64,000 nucleotides of DNA from positions 1-64,000 of the IMG/VR virus record IMGVR_UViG_3300025849_002481, one strand, 5' to 3'. Origin of the DNA: a virus. Position 1 is the stretch's first letter. Each line of letters begins with the position of its first letter. A program made the translations under genes and the position numbers. Positions 9,585-17,250 of this stretch are shown here, one piece after another. Under the pieces are notes generated by a model, which was given only the letters and a program-made list of their open reading frames with translations, was not told the origin of the DNA and did no database searches.

Positions 9585-10203
9585 ATTAGAAGGGCAAATA
9601 TTACCTTTATTTGCTACACCTTTATACACACATAAACTAGAACACACCGAATTAGAACATGCACAATACGATGTTCGAACTGTGGTTAAAAAATTATATG
9701 ACGAAGATAGATGGGGACAGAATCAACGATGGAGTTCAGGAACACATCAATTATCTAATAAAGGAAATTTTGAAGATTGCATAATAACTTCAGAAAAAAT
9801 GTCAAACATCAAACGTTCTATTATGCACCATGCTGGTAATTATATGTCACATATGAATGTTAGACCTGATTATAAAAGTGCAATTTCGTCGTCTTGGTTA
9901 ACATTAACTAATACCGGTCTACATGCACACATACACGATCACGGAACTTCTCATATTAGTGGAGTATATTGGTATAAAACAAACGGAAATGACGGCAATA
10001 TAGTTTTTCGAAATGCGTTAAAAGCATTAAAATGTAATCCAATTGGAGCATCATTTGCACATGAAAATGAATTTGTTCCTGAAGAAGGAAGAATAGTTAT
10101 GTGGCCTAGTTTCTTAGATCATTCTGTTAATGAAAACAAAACTGATAATGACCGTATTAGTTTATCGTTTAATATAATATTAGAAACAGGTATTACTACT
10201 TAG
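9571..10203 (+). CDS. 2-oxoglutarate/Fe(II) oxygenase-like protein
   Basis: A 210-residue protein fitting the phage 2OG-Fe(II) oxygenase group (Pfam 2OG-FeII_Oxy_5 type): LPLFATPLY at the start, a metal-site segment HAHIHDHGTSHISGVYW at about residues 118-134, and MWPSFLDHSVNENK with RISLSFN near the C-terminus (distal His and the Arg that binds 2-oxoglutarate). It would hydroxylate a protein or sugar substrate using O2. It overlaps the carbamoyltransferase gene and converges with gmhB by 8 bases. Two other 2OG-type genes occur at 50535 and 54711. The substrate is unknown. Confidence 0.75.
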   Translation: MLEPKLEGQILPLFATPLYTHKLEHTELEHAQYDVRTVVKKLYDEDRWGQNQRWSSGTHQLSNKGNFEDCIITSEKMSNIKRSIMHHAGNYMSHMNVRPDYKSAISSSWLTLTNTGLHAHIHDHGTSHISGVYWYKTNGNDGNIVFRNALKALKCNPIGASFAHENEFVPEEGRIVMWPSFLDHSVNENKTDNDRISLSFNIILETGITT

Positions 10204-10846
10204 ATTCGATCCAATTAGCAAAAGATAAAAGATCATCAAATATAATAGTCTTTTTCTTTATCTTTTGATTAGTAAATTTATTAAGTTCTTTAATAGTTTG
10301 TTCGCCGTAACCTGTGCGCACTAGTACAGGTCTTGCACCCATTTTAAATGCTGCTTTAAGATCAGATATTTTATCACCAACATAATATCCTTGTTTAAAT
10401 TTAATATGCTTAACTTCGTTCTCACATCTTTTAAACATACCAGTATTGGGCTTTGCATACATGTCGCTACGCATACTACTTTCACTATAAAATAATGCAT
10501 CAATACTAGGACATCCTGATTGAGCTAACAAATCAAACATATGGTTGTGTACAGCTTCGACATCTTGTGAAGTATATAAACCTTTTGAAATACCACCTTG
10601 ATTTGTAATTATAACAATCTTATGTCCTAAATAACGGAGTTTTGTAATAGCATGTAGACTACCTTCAATAGGTTCAAAGTCTTGTGGACGGTATGTATAA
10701 GTTCCGCGATCTACATTTATTACTCCGTCCCGATCTAAACCAATAACACATTTTGGTGCAATGTTAACATTGTCATACAACGGAACTGTTTTTGTTTCTT
10801 CTACAGGCTCGTGGCTATCAGTCCATTTAATTTTATAATCACTCAT
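10196..10846 (-). CDS. gmhB: D-glycero-D-manno-heptose-1,7-bisphosphate phosphatase-like HAD protein
   Basis: Read on the minus strand from ATG 10846, whose ATGAGTGA overlaps the stop of the cupin gene; a longer frame exists but lies within that gene. The HAD motifs are clear: GLDRDGVIN (nucleophile and acid Asp), VIITNQGGISKG, and YVGDKISDLKAA, in the HisB-N/GmhB arrangement. GmhB removes the 7-phosphate before HldE adds AMP to heptose-1-phosphate. The zinc-loop cysteines of the bacterial enzyme are not seen; the loop reads KPNTGMF without CxH or CxC. Location in an hldE-hldD operon supports the role. A related sugar-phosphate phosphatase is possible. Confidence 0.8.
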   Translation of the reverse strand: MSDYKIKWTDSHEPVEETKTVPLYDNVNIAPKCVIGLDRDGVINVDRGTYTYRPQDFEPIEGSLHAITKLRYLGHKIVIITNQGGISKGLYTSQDVEAVHNHMFDLLAQSGCPSIDALFYSESSMRSDMYAKPNTGMFKRCENEVKHIKFKQGYYVGDKISDLKAAFKMGARPVLVRTGYGEQTIKELNKFTNQKIKKKTIIFDDLLSFANWIESK

Positions 10847-11234
10847 TGGACGGTACTTGACTATCTCCAGGACCAATTCGATAATTGTCTTCAACACTAT
10901 CTGGAGTACTTACTTCAGTAATACTAGATTCATCAGTAGTAGCTACTAATTGATGTGGCATTAATGGAGGGTTGTGCCATACATCGCCTTCTTTAAGTTC
11001 TTTTTCATATAACATTGAGTCCTTAGTATCAATGTATCGAACTTTAAAGGTGCCACTATTGACAAACCATGTTTCGTCTTTTTCTTTGTGGAAGTGCATA
11101 CTTGTTTTATTTCCGGCTTTATTAAAAAACATAATTTTACCACAATAGTCATCTGTTGTGGCCCAAATGAGTTCGTATCCCCATCCTTTTTGTACCGCTC
11201 CACTTAGTCGAGTAGGTGTAGTTTTATCTTCCAT
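10839..11234 (-). CDS. Cupin-domain protein (sugar-phosphate isomerase-like)
   Basis: A 131-residue single cupin: GWGYELIW, MHFHKEKDETWFV and GDVWHNPPLMPHQL carry the two cupin metal motifs. It is closest in style to the C-terminal cupin of mannose-6-phosphate isomerase/GDP-mannose pyrophosphorylase and resembles the cupin fused to a nucleotidyltransferase at 40459. It lies between hldD (11-base overlap) and gmhB (8-base overlap). No GmhA is visible in the window, so a heptose-phosphate isomerisation or epimerisation role is tempting but only an inference. Confidence 0.7.
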   Translation of the reverse strand: MEDKTTPTRLSGAVQKGWGYELIWATTDDYCGKIMFFNKAGNKTSMHFHKEKDETWFVNSGTFKVRYIDTKDSMLYEKELKEGDVWHNPPLMPHQLVATTDESSITEVSTPDSVEDNYRIGPGDSQVPSNE

Positions 11235-12030
11235 TTATAAATTCCTCCGGGGTTGTAAAGTTAATGTTTAGTACACTACTTAATTTTTTTATGTCTGCAC
11301 AAGTGTATTCTTGATATTGATCTTTAAGTTCTTTAGGCATAGGTATATATTCAATTTTAGCTTTAAATCTTTTAGCTACTAGATCTGCAATAGTTTGAAA
11401 ACTAGTAGCAACACCTGTACCAATGTTAAATATTCCAGACTCTTTTGATGTTAGCATGTACCGATGTATATTACAACAGTCACCTACATATATAAAATCT
11501 CGTTTGTATAGTTCACTATTTTCAAATAACTTAATTGTACCAGACTTTGCTTGCTTAAAAAACTTAGTTATAGGACTTGCTTGGTCACCTTTATGATCTT
11601 CCATAGCGCCATAAACATTAAAGTATCTAAATCCTTGAACAATAATATTTTGTTTTTGTTGCATTACCCAACGATCAAATAAGTACTTACTTGTTGCATA
11701 ATAACTTTGCGGTTGTTTAGGTGCATCTTCATTAAAATCTAAATTGCAACCATACACACTAGCACTACTAGCATACTGTAAATTTACACCATTAGTATTA
11801 CATTGATTAAATAACCATTTTGAAAATTCATAATTTTGTAACATTACTTTATCTACATCACGTTCAGTAGTTGAACTAATTGCACCAAGATGTATTACCC
11901 AGTCGTATCCAGAAACATCTGGTAATGAATTAAGGTTCCATTCGTAACCAAATAACTCGTTGTCTTTGTCAAGAAACGGAGCTAAATTTTTACCAATAAA
12001 TCCTTCATGTCCTGTTATTAATATTTTCAT
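11224..12030 (-). CDS. hldD: ADP-L-glycero-D-manno-heptose 6-epimerase
   Basis: A 268-residue short-chain dehydrogenase-type epimerase (E. coli enzyme about 310). TGHEGFIGKN is the NAD(P)-binding GxxGxxG; YASSASVYG and YYATSK give the catalytic Ser and YxxxK. Further identity to HldD: SSTTE after the third strand, GFRYFNVYG with HKG..AS, LFE.SE..KRDFIYVGD, SGIFNIGTG, and IEYIPMP..LK..YQ. HldD converts ADP-D,D-heptose to ADP-L,D-heptose, the donor for LPS inner core. ATG 12030 lies inside the end of hldE (26-base overlap), indicating translational coupling. Confidence 0.9.
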   Translation of the reverse strand: MKILITGHEGFIGKNLAPFLDKDNELFGYEWNLNSLPDVSGYDWVIHLGAISSTTERDVDKVMLQNYEFSKWLFNQCNTNGVNLQYASSASVYGCNLDFNEDAPKQPQSYYATSKYLFDRWVMQQKQNIIVQGFRYFNVYGAMEDHKGDQASPITKFFKQAKSGTIKLFENSELYKRDFIYVGDCCNIHRYMLTSKESGIFNIGTGVATSFQTIADLVAKRFKAKIEYIPMPKELKDQYQEYTCADIKKLSSVLNINFTTPEEFINGR

Positions 12031-13168
12031 TATTCGCTTCTATAATATCAGTTGTGCTATGACCTTCAACTGTAGGTATAATATGTACTGGTGCTAAGTC
12101 GTGTCCTACAATTTCAGGTACAGTATAATCGCCACCTTTAACAATAAGATCAGGTTTTAATGACTGTATCAATTCATATGGAGTGTCTTCTTCAAAAATA
12201 ATAACTTCGTCAACATATGGTATAAGTTCTAATTGCTCTTGACGCACATTAACATCGTTAATGGGTCTAGTTTTACCTTTTAAGCGTGACACGCTGGCAT
12301 CGCTGTTAAGCCCTACAATAAGTCTATCACCTAGTGTACGGGCTTCTTTAAGCAACGTAAGGTGTCCTTTATGTAGTATATCAAAACATCCGTTAGTAAA
12401 GATTATTTTCTTATTTAGATCTCTTTCTGTAAGTAAGTACGTACCTGAATGCTTAACAGATTCAGTTGATCCTCTAACAGCAATTTCTAGACAACGCTGA
12501 TAATCATATCCTTTAGTAAGTGCATATACAAATCCTGCTATGAAACAATCACCTGCTCCTGTAACATCTGATACTTCTACAGTATCTACAGGAATATTAA
12601 ATTTTTGATTATCTATTACAGCAACTACATCATTGCCAGCATTAGTTGTAATAATATTACCAAGCCATCTATTAAAATTAAATTGACCAAACTCACTATT
12701 ATTAGGTTTTACTAACCACGCACCTTTAAAGTCGTCGGCTTGTCGTTTTGGATCTACTATAATCTTACATTTGGATGTATTGTTAATGTGATCAATTATT
12801 TGATTTGCTACATTCATCATACCTTTATTATAATCACTTAGTATAGCATAATCATACTGAGTGAAGTCGGTATCTTTTATTAAGCCAATTATGTCTTCGC
12901 CTTCTATAAACTTATCATCGTCAACTCTTGTAACATAATGACCGTCACACATAATACGAGTTTTTATACTTTTAGCATGAGGATATTCGAGTAGATCTAC
13001 TTTAACATTTAAATTAGCAAGGTTATTATAAACTAGTCCTGCGCCACCATATGTTTCTACAACGCTTTCTTGATTAACTACAGGCACTGGTGCTTCAGGA
13101 CTTAGTCGAGTTGAAGTCCCATATATGTATTTGTCAATTATTATGTCGCCTATAACTATAATTTTCAT
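12005..13168 (-). CDS. hldE: Bifunctional heptose-7-phosphate kinase / heptose-1-phosphate adenylyltransferase
   Basis: A 387-residue HldE. The N-terminal PfkB-type kinase has RLSPEAPVPVV, a glycine-rich GGAG and DVTGAGDCFIAGF (GAGD catalytic Asp). From about residue 250 comes the nucleotidyltransferase, FTNGCFDILHKGH (HxGH), GLNSDASVSRLKG, FEEDTP and LIVKGGDY. Both match E. coli HldE in order, with a shortened kinase domain (E. coli 477 residues). I chose ATG 13168: the upstream ATG at 13183 lies within the -10 box. A sigma-70 promoter at 13175-13203 puts the expected transcription start on this ATG. First gene of the minus-strand hldE-hldD-cupin-gmhB operon. Confidence 0.92.
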   Translation of the reverse strand: MKIIVIGDIIIDKYIYGTSTRLSPEAPVPVVNQESVVETYGGAGLVYNNLANLNVKVDLLEYPHAKSIKTRIMCDGHYVTRVDDDKFIEGEDIIGLIKDTDFTQYDYAILSDYNKGMMNVANQIIDHINNTSKCKIIVDPKRQADDFKGAWLVKPNNSEFGQFNFNRWLGNIITTNAGNDVVAVIDNQKFNIPVDTVEVSDVTGAGDCFIAGFVYALTKGYDYQRCLEIAVRGSTESVKHSGTYLLTERDLNKKIIFTNGCFDILHKGHLTLLKEARTLGDRLIVGLNSDASVSRLKGKTRPINDVNVRQEQLELIPYVDEVIIFEEDTPYELIQSLKPDLIVKGGDYTVPEIVGHDLAPVHIIPTVEGHSTTDIIEANNENINNRT

Positions 13169-13174
13169 ATTACT

Positions 13175-13203
13175 ATTATACACTAAAACTCTATATTAGT
13201 CAA
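13175..13203 (-). promoter_or_regulatory. Sigma-70 promoter for hldE operon
   Basis: On the minus strand TTGACT (13203-13198), 17-bp spacer, TATAAT (13180-13175), then six bases and the hldE ATG. The -35 lies in the last codons of the Nudix gene. The geometry predicts a leaderless hldE mRNA and early expression. Confidence 0.75.
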
Positions 13204-13630
13204 GCAAATTAATAACTTCAAATACAGTTTCTAGTTTTTTTAAATTAACTTTCTTGTTTAGTGTGTTTTGTAATCCGTAGTGTAAAGGCTTTGGCCATTT
13301 GCTAAAACTACACCATGCATAACCGTCATGTTCTTTGTTTAATTGCGGAAGGAATTCTTTATCTACTAAGCATAGATATGTATGGAATTTAAATTTTGTA
13401 TCATTAGATACAAATGTTTCTAATGGAATAGTTTTCTTTATGTTAACTTCACCAATCTCTTCGGATATTTCTCTACTAAGACCTTCCCAAGGAGTTTCAG
13501 CACCTTCATTTGTGCCACCAACAAGACCCCATACGGCATTACTACGTTTTCCGTTTGATCGATGTAAAAATAAAAATCTTTGGGTACTTAAACTATAGAA
13601 TAACGCACCACTGCACACAATATTGTTCAT
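13196..13630 (-). CDS. Nudix hydrolase
   Basis: A 144-residue protein with a complete Nudix box, GX5EX7REX2EEXGX, seen as GGTNEGAE...SREISEEIGE at residues about 46-68, which binds divalent metal to hydrolyse nucleoside diphosphates linked to another group. VWGLVGG just before the box is typical. Start ATG 13630 is preferred over the upstream in-frame ATG at 13687, which lies within the gp15 gene; 13630 has a late-promoter-like TGTAAATA five bases upstream. Substrate unknown; nucleotide sugars are plausible given the neighbouring ADP-heptose operon. Confidence 0.85.
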   Translation of the reverse strand: MNNIVCSGALFYSLSTQRFLFLHRSNGKRSNAVWGLVGGTNEGAETPWEGLSREISEEIGEVNIKKTIPLETFVSNDTKFKFHTYLCLVDKEFLPQLNKEHDGYAWCSFSKWPKPLHYGLQNTLNKKVNLKKLETVFEVINLLD

Positions 13631-13635
13631 ACTAA

Positions 13636-13643
13636 TATTTACA
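13636..13643 (-). promoter_or_regulatory. Late-promoter-like TGTAAATA before Nudix gene
   Basis: Minus-strand TGTAAATA, then five bases (TTAGT) and the ATG. One mismatch from the NATAAATA consensus. The same octamer occurs at 17220, and the same box-to-ATG spacing recurs elsewhere. Confidence 0.5.
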
Positions 13644-15278
13644 TTAGTATGCAAGTCTCCAAGTGCCATCTGGATATTCACCTTCAAACGAAAGTATCCA
13701 TTCTGTTCCGGTCCATTTATATTGTTTTCTAGTAGTTAAATTGGTAACAAAAATTTCAGCTTTTTGTTCATTTGCTTTAACTATTCTTGACCAGTTAGAC
13801 CCATCCCATTCAACAATATCATTAATACTAGCAGCAAAGTCTGATCCGTCTGCATTTTTCCAGGCATCAGGACCGTCTTCATCTAAATATAGTTCATATT
13901 CAACTACATCGGTTATATTTAAAAAATCATTAAATCGTATTTGATAAGTATCAGCTGTAGAATCAACAGTAAAGTGTGTAGCATTTACAGATATACCATT
14001 AACAAACACCTTTGCACTTTCTACATCAGCAAAAGAATAGCCAGTATCATATTGTAAAATTTTATTGTCTGTAGTAAATTTACCTCGATGTACATGACCA
14101 ACATTTCCTAGTAATAATATTCTAGGATTTGTATTAGGTAATAATTGAGGATTTCCTTTTACAGGATCTATGATAGCATCAATACCAGTACTACCATTAA
14201 TAACAGTGTCATCAGGTAATGTGTCTGCATCTATATTTACACTTAGTATTGTTTCATCAAGAGGATTAATTGACACTGTACCAACTATTTCATAACCATT
14301 TGATCGTTGTAGTCGTAACTCAGTAATATCAGGTTGGAATAGCTGTGGCATCGATCGTATATAACCAGTCCAGGTTTCGGCACCTGTTTGTCCCATGCCA
14401 AGTAACTGTGCATTGTAACCGCCATTGCCGTCGTTCATAAAAATAAGATCGTAATTATTATGACTAGTAGTAACTAAAGTTGTTTCGCTAGTTAATGCTT
14501 CACGCTTACCTGTAATTTTATTAGGTATAGCATCTTCCTCAGCATTTACTGGCGAATCTTTAACTAAACTTTGAGCATAAGCACTATCATCTATATTAAT
14601 TTCTAATCCAGTATCATTAAATATAGCTGTAATAATATTTTGGATGACTCCTAATTTTTTAACTTTAGCAGGAGGACTAATAAAGATTGGGCTTTTGAAA
14701 GTTAATGATGCAATATCAATTTCACTTTCAACTCCGGATGGTATAGATCTAGAACTCCAAGTTACGTTTTCTAAATTAACTACACTAAGACTAGTCCAGT
14801 CAATATAGTTATCTGTAGTTTGTATTTCTAAACTTGGATTAAACAGCATTAATATTTGTTCCATAATTTGTAATTTTTGATCAGTATTACTTGACCAAAT
14901 ATCTACATTAACAGTAAGATTATATGGAGTAGGCATTAAACGTTCTACAGTATAGTTTTTACCTTCAGTTTTTAAGTATTCAACACCGTCGGCATCTACA
15001 GCACGTTCTCTAATATTTAATTTACTTACATAGCTACTATCACTTAGTCTAGAAGTATCCATTTCTAATCCAGTAACATATACACTCATACGAGGAGCAC
15101 TTGGAAGTTTGTTTTCTGAATTATCACGTATAATATTAGCAACTTGTCTAGTTAAGTCACCGTAACTAATAGGTACCTTACGTAATGTACCAGGTCCATC
15201 GGAATATGTAAACCCACTAAACATGCGAACCATTTGTGTAAGATATCTTCTTATCTGTTTATCATAAAAATGTTGCAT
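13644..15278 (-). CDS. 15: Tail sheath stabiliser / connector protein, gp15-like
   Basis: A 544-residue protein, twice the length of T4 gp15 (about 270). The N-terminal half aligns in pattern with gp15: HFYDKQIRRYLTQM against FYNSSFRRYATLM, RKVPISYGD against RVPITYAS, and DIWSSNTDQKLQIMEQIL followed by NPSLE against the gp15 FQIVEQILPYFQP segment. In T4, gp15 caps the tail and joins it to the neck. The C-terminal 300 residues look like added beta domains (VDADTLPDD, YELYLDEDGPDAW) found in marine relatives. The start ATG overlaps the gp14 stop (TAATG). It is on the minus strand, opposite to gp13 and gp18. Confidence 0.75.
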   Translation of the reverse strand: MQHFYDKQIRRYLTQMVRMFSGFTYSDGPGTLRKVPISYGDLTRQVANIIRDNSENKLPSAPRMSVYVTGLEMDTSRLSDSSYVSKLNIRERAVDADGVEYLKTEGKNYTVERLMPTPYNLTVNVDIWSSNTDQKLQIMEQILMLFNPSLEIQTTDNYIDWTSLSVVNLENVTWSSRSIPSGVESEIDIASLTFKSPIFISPPAKVKKLGVIQNIITAIFNDTGLEINIDDSAYAQSLVKDSPVNAEEDAIPNKITGKREALTSETTLVTTSHNNYDLIFMNDGNGGYNAQLLGMGQTGAETWTGYIRSMPQLFQPDITELRLQRSNGYEIVGTVSINPLDETILSVNIDADTLPDDTVINGSTGIDAIIDPVKGNPQLLPNTNPRILLLGNVGHVHRGKFTTDNKILQYDTGYSFADVESAKVFVNGISVNATHFTVDSTADTYQIRFNDFLNITDVVEYELYLDEDGPDAWKNADGSDFAASINDIVEWDGSNWSRIVKANEQKAEIFVTNLTTRKQYKWTGTEWILSFEGEYPDGTWRLAY

Positions 15279-16381
15279 TAGTTATCTGCCTTCGGCTTAA
15301 GAGCCTGTGAAAGTCCTTGCTTCTCTTTGAATGTTTCTCCAGCTACAGTAGTAGTTGCATCGTCATTATTAATAAACGAACCTTTCTGGTTATTAGTAGT
15401 ATTACTACCGTATAGGTCTGCACGTTGTACATCTTGTACTTTATTCCAACGGCCGTTTACATATTTAAATAGTCTATTAGGCATAAAATCAGTTCTCAAA
15501 AAATAATCATCATTTTCTGCATTACTTGGAAAACTTATACCATGTCCAAATACTGTTTCACCGTTAGGTGGTAATGCTGTGCCAACTAAGTATCCGTCAT
15601 ATCCAGGACGATCCGGTGGCTTCATCTCACTTAAACCATCGGCATCCTTAGTACTACTTAATTCAGTTTCACCACTTTCACTTGTATTTAAAGTAAAGTA
15701 ACTAGTAGTATCATACCCGCTTTGTTGAACTTCTTCAGTTGCTTCTGCTACAACAGCATTATTAATTTGCATTTCCTTTTCATAGGTTGAAAGTAAATCA
15801 CGTAACGTGTTGTCACTACCTTCCTCTGCAGGAAGATCAAGTATATCTTTGTATTCTTGACCGTCATAAATTTGTTTTAATTTTACACGATATAAATGTG
15901 GATACCAAGTTTGGCTAAATCCTTCTGCTGAACGATTAACATCTTCTACAACATAGTATCTTTTAAGAGCTACATTAAAATCATTTTCAGCATATTCATC
16001 TTTTAAGTGCGGAAATTCAATAACATCGCCACTCATTATTTTTCTACCAAGAGTTTTTACTGAGCTGTTAATATGTATAGATAAAAATATTGTATCGTTA
16101 CTTAAGAACAGACCAAACTGGCTTAGATCAAAATCGATATCTTGTACATTATAGATACCTCTAATAGTATAGATGTCTTCATCATACTTTCTATCTCTGT
16201 TTTCTAAAAACATCATATCTTGTATTTGAGTATGATCTTTTACAGTCTTGCCATCGTCAGTACCTATATACTTGTGTATATGTAAATCGGTACCACCTAT
16301 GGTAAACATCTCAGATATCTGATTATCTAAAAATTTATAATCTTTGCTTTTAGTTGGTTTGTATAAACTTAATCTCGGCAT
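15278..16381 (-). CDS. 14: Neck protein gp14-like
   Basis: A 367-residue protein (T4 gp14 about 256). The gp14 pattern is visible: an initial DLHIHKYIG segment, IQDMMFLENRDRKYDEDIY, FGLFLSNDTIFLSI, the GDVIEFPHL segment matching gp14 GDLIYFP, and ALKRYYVVEDVNR. The C-terminal tail is poorly conserved. With gp13 it forms the neck on the filled head. Start ATG 16381 is chosen because a late promoter GATAAATA lies five bases upstream on this strand; the longer frame to 16423 runs through the promoter. It is divergent from gp13 and coupled to gp15. Confidence 0.75.
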   Translation of the reverse strand: MPRLSLYKPTKSKDYKFLDNQISEMFTIGGTDLHIHKYIGTDDGKTVKDHTQIQDMMFLENRDRKYDEDIYTIRGIYNVQDIDFDLSQFGLFLSNDTIFLSIHINSSVKTLGRKIMSGDVIEFPHLKDEYAENDFNVALKRYYVVEDVNRSAEGFSQTWYPHLYRVKLKQIYDGQEYKDILDLPAEEGSDNTLRDLLSTYEKEMQINNAVVAEATEEVQQSGYDTTSYFTLNTSESGETELSSTKDADGLSEMKPPDRPGYDGYLVGTALPPNGETVFGHGISFPSNAENDDYFLRTDFMPNRLFKYVNGRWNKVQDVQRADLYGSNTTNNQKGSFINNDDATTTVAGETFKEKQGLSQALKPKADN

Positions 16382-16386
16382 AACTA

Positions 16387-16394
16387 TATTTATC
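16387..16394 (-). promoter_or_regulatory. Late promoter GATAAATA for gp14-gp15
   Basis: Minus-strand GATAAATA with five bases (TAGTT) before the gp14 ATG. It is the left arm of the palindrome TATTTATCGATAAATA at 16387-16402. Confidence 0.8.
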
Positions 16395-16402
16395 GATAAA
16401 TA
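16395..16402 (+). promoter_or_regulatory. Late promoter GATAAATA for gp13
   Basis: Plus-strand GATAAATA, right arm of the same 16-bp palindrome, 22 bases before the gp13 ATG with a CGGAGA ribosome site between. Confidence 0.85.
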
Positions 16403-16424
16403 CAAGTACGGAGAATATAACATT

Positions 16425-17183
16425 ATGGCAGACTTAGCAACTAAAAAACAAAGTATTTTTGATTACGTTAGTGCAATGCTTGGCGGAGGTATGATCGATG
16501 TCGAACTTGATCCTATACATTACCAAACAGCATTAAGCAAATCACTATCTAAATTTAGACAACGTAGTGATAACGCTGTTGAAGAGTCATATTTGTTTAT
16601 GCCCACAGTTGAAGATCAAAATACATATACATTGCCAAATGAAGTAATGGAAGTTAGACAAATATTTAGAAGAAGTATTGGTAGTAGGTCTGGCGGTGGC
16701 GATGGTGGAACAAACTTTGAACCGTTTAACTTAGCGTACACTAATACCTATCTATTATCAAGTAGTAATATAGGTGGACTTGCAACGTATGATATGTTCA
16801 GTCAGTATCAAGAACTTGTAGGAAGAATGTTTGGTAGCTTTATTGAATTTAAATGGAATAATACTACAAAACAATTAACACTATTGCAAAGACCTAGAAC
16901 AGAAGAAACATTAATGCTATATGCATACAACTATCGTCCAGATGAAGAATTACTAAGTGATTACTTAGCACAACAATGGATTAAAGATTATACTCTTGCT
17001 ACATGTAAGTATATGCTAGGCGAAGCACGTTCAAAATTTGCTACTATTGCAGGACCACAAGGAGGATCAACTCTTAATGGTGACGCTCTTAAAAATGAAG
17101 CAATGCAGGAAATTGAAAAACTAGAAAATGATGTAGGACTTGCTGTTGCAGGTGGCACTGGCTACGGATTCACAATAGGTTAA
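16425..17183 (+). CDS. 13: Neck protein gp13-like
   Basis: A 252-residue protein. It carries the gp13 arrangement: MIDVELDPIHYQTALSKSL near residues 21-39 (T4 INVELTPDQIYDCI), LVGRMFGSFIEFKWN, RTEETLMLYAYNYRPDE, and the strongly conserved EARSKFATIAGPQGGSTLNG followed by NEAMQEIEKL. Gp13 and gp14 join DNA-filled heads to tails. I take ATG 16425 because it has a proper ribosome site and lies after the late promoter; the longer frame starting at 16344 would overlap gp14. It is transcribed divergently from gp14, unlike T4 where 13-14-15 are co-directional. Confidence 0.8.
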   Translation: MADLATKKQSIFDYVSAMLGGGMIDVELDPIHYQTALSKSLSKFRQRSDNAVEESYLFMPTVEDQNTYTLPNEVMEVRQIFRRSIGSRSGGGDGGTNFEPFNLAYTNTYLLSSSNIGGLATYDMFSQYQELVGRMFGSFIEFKWNNTTKQLTLLQRPRTEETLMLYAYNYRPDEELLSDYLAQQWIKDYTLATCKYMLGEARSKFATIAGPQGGSTLNGDALKNEAMQEIEKLENDVGLAVAGGTGYGFTIG

Positions 17184-17214
17184 AAACATCCTGAGTTAAC
17201 GCTAACGTTTTTGG

Positions 17215-17242
17215 TTCCTTGTAAATACAAAGTAACAAGGAG
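17215..17242 (+). promoter_or_regulatory. Hairpin sequestering a Shine-Dalgarno, overlapping a late promoter
   Basis: TTCCTTGT (17215-17222) can pair with ACAAGGAG (17235-17242), an 8-bp stem with one G-U pair and a 12-base loop; the 3' arm contains the AAGGAG ribosome site of the gene at 17251. The late-promoter-like TGTAAATA at 17220-17227 overlaps the 5' arm and loop, so a transcript starting about 17233 would lack the 5' arm. Confidence 0.5.
17220..17227 (+). promoter_or_regulatory. Late-promoter-like TGTAAATA
   Basis: TGTAAATA, one mismatch from NATAAATA, 23 bases before the ATG at 17251 in a 67-base gap. Same octamer as upstream of the Nudix gene. Confidence 0.5.
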
Positions 17243-17250
17243 GTTCCATA

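Noticed and set aside
17191-17212. Possible terminator GTTAACGCTAACGTTTTT after gp13
   Set aside because: Only about 4 bp of stem can form, too weak to call.
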